From: Geminicoccaceae bacterium | GTDB taxonomy: Bacteria > Pseudomonadota > Alphaproteobacteria > Geminicoccales > Geminicoccaceae | Assembly: GCA_030824835.1 (NCBI GenBank) | Contig: JAPJRA010000016.1 | Span: 1 to 17,693 of the forward strand | Length of the DNA: 17,693 nucleotides | Direction: 5' to 3' | In this document: positions 13,669 through 17,693 of the stretch, piece after piece | How the letters are laid out: every line of letters begins with the position of its first letter | Numbering within the stretch: the first letter of the stretch is position 1 | Program-made: the position numbers and the translations under genes | Notes under the pieces: generated by a model | What the model saw: the letters and a program-made list of their open reading frames with translations, nothing else | Database searches by the model: none | Told to the model about the DNA's origin: nothing

Positions 13669-14735
13669 TGCCGACCGCCGCAGCGCCGCAGCCGGCGCCG
13701 CTCTTCATTCTCGGCGCACCACGCTCCGGCACCTCGCTGCTGAGTCGGATGCTGGGCAGCCATCCGGCGATCGGGGTGCCCGACGAGACCAAGATCTTCG
13801 AGGCCTTCGTCCGCCTGCTGCCCCTCTACGGTGATCTGCGCGAACCGGGCCGGCTGCGCCGGCTGGCCCGTGATGTGGTCGGCTGGCGCTGGATCAGGCG
13901 GCTGCCGGACCCTCCGGGCCTGGACGAGGTGCTGGCCAAGGTCACCCGGCCGGATCTGTGCGGCGTGTTCGAGGCCCTTCTGCTGACCTGGACGGAGCGG
14001 CAGGGCAAGCCGCGTTGGGGCGAGAAGTCTCCCAACAACCTGTTCTACTGGCCGCTGCTCGCCGCGGCCTTCCCGACGGCCCTGGTGGTCCACATCGTCC
14101 GCGACGGGCGCGACGTGGCGCTGTCGCAGATCGCGGCTCCGTTCGGCCCGAAGACGATGGCGGCGGCGGCCGACCGCTGGGTGCGGCACATCGACATGAT
14201 CCGCGCCATCGGTCGCGAGGTCGGGCCTGGGCGTTATGTCGAGATCCGCTACGAGGACCTGCTGGCCGAGCCCGAGGCCACCATCACCCGGGTCCTTGAG
14301 CTGGTAGGCGAGCCGTTCGATCCGGTCATGCTGCAGTTCCACCGCAATGCCCGGCCCGTGGGCACCGACCCGCTCAACGACGTCAACATCCTCAAGCCGC
14401 TGCAGGTCAGCAACACCGGCAAGTGGGCGGCCGACGTTAGCCCGGAGCAGTTGGCCGTGTTCGAGAGCATCGCCGGGCCGACGCTGGACGCCTGCTTCTA
14501 TGCCCGGGCGACCAAGGCAGGCCCGATCGCCCCGACCGACCGGCTCTATCGTCGCTACGTCGAGCACCCGCCGCGCAAGCTCGTGGCCATGGCCCGCAAC
14601 AGTGCCGGCATCGCCGAGGCACTCGAGCGGGAACGGATCCGGCTGCGGCTCTATGCCGACACCGCCCTCGGCCGGATCACCCGCGACGGTCCCGGCGACC
14701 CGCCGGCGCGGCGGCTGAACCCGCGCACGGGCTAG
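13668..14735 (+). CDS. Sulfotransferase family protein (Sulfotransfer_3-like)
   Basis: The enzyme would transfer a sulfonate group from PAPS to a hydroxyl or amine acceptor. The 355 residues contain the 5'-phosphosulfate loop GAPRSGTSLL (16-25) and the 3'-phosphate-binding segment IVRDGRDVALS (143-153), with Arg145 and Ser153 in the expected places. GEKSPNN (118-124) and the C-terminal substrate part RPVGTDPLNDVN follow. There is no signal peptide or membrane helix, so it is cytosolic. The start ATG 13668 overlaps the stop of the upstream membrane protein gene by one base. The acceptor is unknown; the coupling suggests a lipid or lipid-linked molecule. The basic C-terminal tail (about 300-355) is longer than the core family needs. 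Confidence 0.88.
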   Translation: MPTAAAPQPAPLFILGAPRSGTSLLSRMLGSHPAIGVPDETKIFEAFVRLLPLYGDLREPGRLRRLARDVVGWRWIRRLPDPPGLDEVLAKVTRPDLCGVFEALLLTWTERQGKPRWGEKSPNNLFYWPLLAAAFPTALVVHIVRDGRDVALSQIAAPFGPKTMAAAADRWVRHIDMIRAIGREVGPGRYVEIRYEDLLAEPEATITRVLELVGEPFDPVMLQFHRNARPVGTDPLNDVNILKPLQVSNTGKWAADVSPEQLAVFESIAGPTLDACFYARATKAGPIAPTDRLYRRYVEHPPRKLVAMARNSAGIAEALERERIRLRLYADTALGRITRDGPGDPPARRLNPRTG

Positions 14736-14748
14736 GCAGGACGGCGGG

Positions 14749-15104
14749 TTAAGGCGCCCATTCGATCAGGTAGCGCCCGGCGACCCAGCCCTCGACCCCC
14801 GGTACTTGACCCGGCACCAGCGCCGTTGGACGGCTGCCGCTCGCTCGGCCTCGCTCATCCCCTCCCATTCGGCCAGGGTGGGGCCGCCCGTGCAGCCGAG
14901 GTTGCGCAGGCCTGTGCCGTCCGCCGGGATGGTGCCGAGCCGGGCGGCATTGACGGTGCGGGCTGCGCGGAGGTTGAGTACCAAGCCGGTCCGCACGCTC
15001 CGCACTGCCCAGTGGTCCGGACCGTCCGCCTCGGCTACGGCCACCCCCGGGTCTAGGGCCACGACCAAGGCCAGCACGCCCGGCGCGACGCTGAGCTTAC
15101 CCAT
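14749..15104 (-). pseudogene. Secreted SH3-like domain protein with an apparent one-base frameshift
   Basis: From ATG 15104 the frame gives a signal peptide (about 1-25, ending AVAEA) and a bacterial SH3-like domain (LVLNLRAARTVNAARLGTIP, then TGLRNLGC) with two cysteines (71, 97). After KYRG at residue 103 the frame continues as SRAGSPGAT and stops at 14766. One extra base in the run of five C at 14796-14800 (G on the coding strand) would instead give VEGWVAGRYLIEWAP and a TAA at 14749-14751, the exact ending expected for this domain. So one base is missing, by mutation, by sequencing error, or it is bypassed by -1 slippage on the G-run. The start overlaps the VOC gene stop by 8 nt. The domain probably binds cell wall or protein. 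Confidence 0.75.
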
Positions 15105-15510
15105 CGAGCATCGCGGCGTTGATCTCGATCAGGTGGCGGTCGGGATCGTTGAGGTAGAGCTGCGGGTAGCCGGTCATCGGCTCGCGCAGGACCATGACGT
15201 GCAATAGATCGGTGGGCGCGACGTCCTGGCGGTAGCCCATCTCCTGCAATCGGGCCACCGCCGCGGCGAAGCTGCCGACCCGGATCGCGAAATGCAGCTG
15301 GCGCGAATCGGTCCCGTTCCCGCCCTGGGAGACGGCCCCTTCGCCGCCGATCAGGTGCAACTCGCGGTCGCCGAGCCGAAACCAGGCGCCGGGGAACGGG
15401 AAGTCCGGCCGCTTGATCTCCTCAAGACCCAGCACGTCCCGGTAGAACCGCCGCGACCGCTCGAGGTCGGTGGTCGGCAGGCTGATATGATGCAGCTGCA
15501 GGATCTCCAT
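15097..15510 (-). CDS. VOC family (glyoxalase/dioxygenase-fold) protein
   Basis: This 137-residue protein is one vicinal-oxygen-chelate domain made of two beta-alpha-beta-beta-beta modules: LQLHHISLPTTDLERSRRFYRDVLGL (5-30, quoted as start and end of the helix) and LHFAIRV (72-78). Likely metal ligands are His8, His73 and Glu129 (HLIEIN), with Glu50/His52 (RELHLIGG) nearby. The end GYPQLYLNDPDRHLIEIN is the typical family closing. Members include glyoxalase I, fosfomycin-resistance enzymes and extradiol dioxygenases; the sequence does not decide which. I chose ATG 15510, since homology starts there and GGGAG lies upstream. It is coupled to the SH3 gene by an 8-nt overlap. Confidence 0.87.
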   Translation of the reverse strand: MEILQLHHISLPTTDLERSRRFYRDVLGLEEIKRPDFPFPGAWFRLGDRELHLIGGEGAVSQGGNGTDSRQLHFAIRVGSFAAAVARLQEMGYRQDVAPTDLLHVMVLREPMTGYPQLYLNDPDRHLIEINAAMLDG

Positions 15511-15609
15511 GGCACGTCGCTCCCTGACGGTTCTCGGTTGGCGGTCATCATGGCGGGTGCGCGCACGCCGTAAAGCGTCTTCGCGGATGGCAGCCGTGCG
15601 ACATGCGAA

Positions 15610-15629
15610 GCCCGCTCGGCGGCGCGGGC
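15610..15629. other. Small inverted repeat in the VOC-cupin spacer
   Basis: GCCCGC (15610-15615) and GCGGGC (15624-15629) flank 8 nt in the 245-nt spacer between the divergent VOC and cupin genes. It could be part of a leader or an operator. No clear promoter was found for either gene. Confidence 0.2.
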
Positions 15630-15711
15630 AAGCCGTCATAGCCGGCTGCTAACCATTCCAGAGAGACCGGGCATTTCAACAAGCGGGCGTGATCGCCGAA
15701 TCTCCGACTCG

Positions 15712-15723
15712 GTGCTGCAGCAC
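15712..15723. promoter_or_regulatory. 12-bp palindrome upstream of the cupin gene
   Basis: GTGCTGCAGCAC is a perfect 12-bp palindrome 32 nt before the cupin start. It could be an operator for a dimeric regulator. A few such palindromes are expected by chance in a window of this size, so the call is weak. Confidence 0.25.
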
Positions 15724-15755
15724 TTCCGCTGGCACCTCACCAAGGAGAGATCGTC

Positions 15756-16241
15756 ATGCGCCTTCACCGCAACCAACTGCTCGCCGCGTGCGTCGGCGGT
15801 GCCATGTTGACCGTCGCCAGCGCCGCCTTTGCCGGCCAGTGCCCGGCCGCCAAGGTGGTCGCCACCGGCCAGGGCCAGCAGCCCGGCGCCACCGCACCCA
15901 AGGGCGTCACCGACACGGTGCTGGCGGCCACAGACCTCGCCGCCGAGCCGTTGGCGGTCGAAGGCCGGTCGTTCCGGCTGCGCAAGCTGGTGATCCAGCC
16001 GGGCGGTGTCGTCCCCTGGCACAGCCACGAGGACCGGCCGGCGATCATCTACGTCGTCGAGGGCACGGTCACCGAGTATGCCGATACCTGCGCGGTTCCC
16101 ATCGTGCACAAGGCCGGGGACGTGGCGCCGGAGACCCACACCACGTCCCATTGGTGGAAGAACACCGGCAAGAAGACGGTGGTGCTGCTGTCGGCCGACT
16201 TGTTCCCCACGGAGGCCACGGCCGAAGAGCACATGATGTAA
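15756..16241 (+). CDS. Secreted cupin-domain protein
   Basis: The 161-residue product has a clear signal peptide (basic MRLHRN, hydrophobic 8-22, cleavage near AFA-GQ at 26/27), so it acts in the periplasm or outside. The mature part is a single cupin_2 barrel. Motif 1 reads PWHSHEDRPAIIYVVEGT with His89, His91 and Glu102, and the second motif includes TTSHWWKN with His132. Together these fit a metal site. Cys29 and Cys112 may form a disulfide. The start ATG 15756 has a strong AAGGAG site 8-9 nt upstream. It precedes an MFS gene on the same strand, but a long hairpin lies between them. The substrate is unknown. Confidence 0.88.
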   Translation: MRLHRNQLLAACVGGAMLTVASAAFAGQCPAAKVVATGQGQQPGATAPKGVTDTVLAATDLAAEPLAVEGRSFRLRKLVIQPGGVVPWHSHEDRPAIIYVVEGTVTEYADTCAVPIVHKAGDVAPETHTTSHWWKNTGKKTVVLLSADLFPTEATAEEHMM

Positions 16242-16265
16242 CGGCAGCTGCCGCTGCCCATGCCC

Positions 16266-16301
16266 GGTGACGCTGAGATGGCCTGCCATCGCGGCGTCAC
16301 C
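16266..16301 (+). terminator. Strong hairpin between the cupin and MFS genes (terminator or attenuator)
   Basis: GGTGACGC (16266-16273) pairs with GCGTCACC (16294-16301), and inside it GATGGC (16277-16282) pairs with GCCATC (16285-16290). With two more possible pairs between them this is one nearly continuous 36-nt hairpin with a single mismatch. A 12-bp palindrome CGGCAGCTGCCG (16242-16253) directly follows the cupin stop. No T-tract follows, so it may act as a Rho-dependent or partial terminator or as an mRNA-stabilising stem. Confidence 0.45.
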
Positions 16302-16336
16302 CGTCCTCTCCCCAACGCTATCCGGGTCGGACCGCC

Positions 16337-17563
16337 ATGACCACCATCGGCACCCTCCATGCCTCGCCGCACCTGGCGACGCCCCAGCGCCACGCTGGCG
16401 CGCTGCTGCGCAACCTCGTGATCGGCGTGATCGCCTTCCTGACGGTGGTCGACCTGTTCGCCACCCAGGCCATCCTCCCGACCCTGGTCCGCACCTACGG
16501 CGTCAGCCCGGCCGCCATGGGCTTTGCCGTCAACGCCAGTACGATCGGCATGGCCGCAGCCGGGCTCGCGGTCGCTTTCCTCAGCCGCCGCATCGATCGC
16601 CGCCGGGGTATCATCGCGAGCCTCACCCTGCTCGCGATCCCGACTTCGCTCCTGGCGGTGGCTCCGGATCTCGCGACCTTCACCGTCTTGCGGATCACGC
16701 AGGGCGTGTTCATGTCCGCGGCCTTCACGCTGACGCTGGCCTATCTTGGTGAGCAGTGCAGCGCTGCCGACGCCGCCGGCGCGCTCGCCGCCTACATTAC
16801 CGGCAACGTCGCGAGCAACCTGTTCGGCCGCCTGATGTCGGCGGCGGTGGCAGACCATCTGGGGCTGGCGACGAACTTCTACGTCTTTGCGGGGCTCAAC
16901 CTCGCCGGTGCTGTCCTCGTTTACTTCACCCTGGGTCGCCGCATGCGGATGGCAGCCGAAGGCCCCGGCATGGAATCGACCCTGGCGGTCTGGGCACAGC
17001 ATCTGCGCAACGGGCCGCTATGCCGCGGCTTCGTCATCGGCTTTCTCATCCTGTTCGCCTTCATCGGCACCTTCACCTTCGTCAATTTCGAGCTGGTGCG
17101 CGAGCCCCTGGCCGTGAGCCCGATGGCGTTGGGTTTCGTCTACTTCGTTTTCTTGCCGTCGATCTTCACGACGCCGCTGGCTGGGCGCATCGCCGGAAGG
17201 TTCGGCACCCGTCCCACGTTCTGGGGTGCGCTCGGCGTGGCCGGCGCCGGTCTGCCCCTGCTGCTGACCCCGAGCCTGCCCGCGGTGCTGGCCGGCCTGA
17301 CGCTGGTGGGTGTCGGCACCTTCTTCGCCCAGGCGACGGCCACGGGCTTCATCGGCCGCGCCGCCACCACCGACCGCGGCTCGGCCAGCGGCATCTACCT
17401 CGCCTGCTACTTCTTCGGCGGCCTCGTCGGCACCGCGGTGCTGGGCCAGCTCTATGACCGCCTGGGCTGGTCCGCCTGCGTCGCCGGTGTCTCCGCGTCG
17501 CTGGCCCTGGCGGCGTGGCTGGCGGCCGGTCTGAAGATGCCGGCTCCTCTCAAAGTCTCGTGA
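16337..17563 (+). CDS. Major facilitator superfamily transporter (YnfM-like exporter)
   Basis: The 408-residue protein has 12 hydrophobic segments in two halves with a central loop near 200-225 (GRRMRMAAEGPG). The motif A-like loop SRRIDRRRG (83-91) lies between helices 2 and 3, and a motif B-like LRITQG (118-123) in helix 4. It resembles drug or metabolite exporters of the YnfM/arabinose-efflux type, but the substrate cannot be read from sequence. The start is ATG 16337 with only a weak GGTCGG-like site. It lies 95 nt after the secreted cupin gene. The pair may share a promoter, with the intervening hairpin lowering expression of the transporter. Confidence 0.9.
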   Translation: MTTIGTLHASPHLATPQRHAGALLRNLVIGVIAFLTVVDLFATQAILPTLVRTYGVSPAAMGFAVNASTIGMAAAGLAVAFLSRRIDRRRGIIASLTLLAIPTSLLAVAPDLATFTVLRITQGVFMSAAFTLTLAYLGEQCSAADAAGALAAYITGNVASNLFGRLMSAAVADHLGLATNFYVFAGLNLAGAVLVYFTLGRRMRMAAEGPGMESTLAVWAQHLRNGPLCRGFVIGFLILFAFIGTFTFVNFELVREPLAVSPMALGFVYFVFLPSIFTTPLAGRIAGRFGTRPTFWGALGVAGAGLPLLLTPSLPAVLAGLTLVGVGTFFAQATATGFIGRAATTDRGSASGIYLACYFFGGLVGTAVLGQLYDRLGWSACVAGVSASLALAAWLAAGLKMPAPLKVS

Positions 17564-17652
17564 CCCCGGGGACCGGGCTTGTGAGTGGGATGGCGAGAGA
17601 ATGGCCCCTACCTGATAAGACGACGTCATCGAGTCCCGCAGGAGCACGGCAC

Positions 17653-17693
17653 ATGCCGACAACCCACACGCCCGACCTCCGGCCGTCCGAGAT
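17653..17693 (+). CDS. Start of a further gene, 5' end only
   Basis: ATG 17653 has AGGAG (17640-17644) 8 nt upstream and begins MPTTHTPDLRPSE before the window ends. The good ribosome-binding site and the 89-nt spacer after the MFS gene suggest a real start. Thirteen residues do not allow a function call. Confidence 0.45.
   Translation, partial: MPTTHTPDLRPSE

Overview
The window is about 17.7 kb of dense, high-GC bacterial DNA with short spacers, many 1-8 nt gene overlaps and several non-ATG starts. The gene content points to an alphaproteobacterium, probably of the Rhodospirillales/Geminicoccales type. The clues are a malyl-CoA lyase of the Methylobacterium MclA/Rhodobacter Mcl1 type, an alphaproteobacterial ProXp-ala editing protein, a short YhhQ-type queuosine-precursor transporter, and two promoters that match the alphaproteobacterial general-stress sigma factor EcfG. 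The exact lineage is inference. I see no tRNA, rRNA, CRISPR array, phage gene or intact insertion sequence.

Left part (1-7054): the tail of an unrecognised conserved protein is followed on the + strand by xerD and a malyl-CoA lyase gene coupled to it by an ATGA overlap. A small lipoprotein gene (-) and a GlsB/YeaQ-family stress membrane protein gene (+) diverge from a 190-nt spacer that carries an exact EcfG-type promoter. A YfcG-like glutathione transferase follows. It converges on a - strand cluster: a proline-rich small protein with its own EcfG-like promoter, then an MsAcT-like SGNH esterase overlapping a shikimate-dehydrogenase-family gene. accA closes this part.

Middle (7055-11777): a mercuric-reductase/lipoamide-dehydrogenase-like flavoprotein and a TVP38/TMEM64 membrane protein form an overlapping pair on the - strand. 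Divergent from them is a tRNA-related pair on the + strand, ProXp-ala and a YhhQ-like transporter, also overlapping. A GtrA-family gene and a TauE/SafE permease gene lie on the - strand.

Right part (11778-17693): an 859-nt stretch has no convincing intact gene and may hold gene remnants. A membrane protein of the lysylphosphatidylglycerol-synthase TM family then overlaps a sulfotransferase gene. On the - strand a VOC-family gene precedes a secreted SH3-domain gene that appears to carry a one-base frameshift. A secreted cupin gene and an MFS transporter gene are separated by a strong hairpin. The last bases hold the start of a further gene.

No single large new system is evident. The most interesting items are small coupled modules (esterase plus SDH-like enzyme; LPG-synthase-TM-like protein plus sulfotransferase; flavoprotein plus TVP38), the two EcfG-type promoters that put a proline-rich orphan and a membrane protein in a probable general-stress regulon, the hairpin before the MFS gene, and the SH3-gene frameshift.
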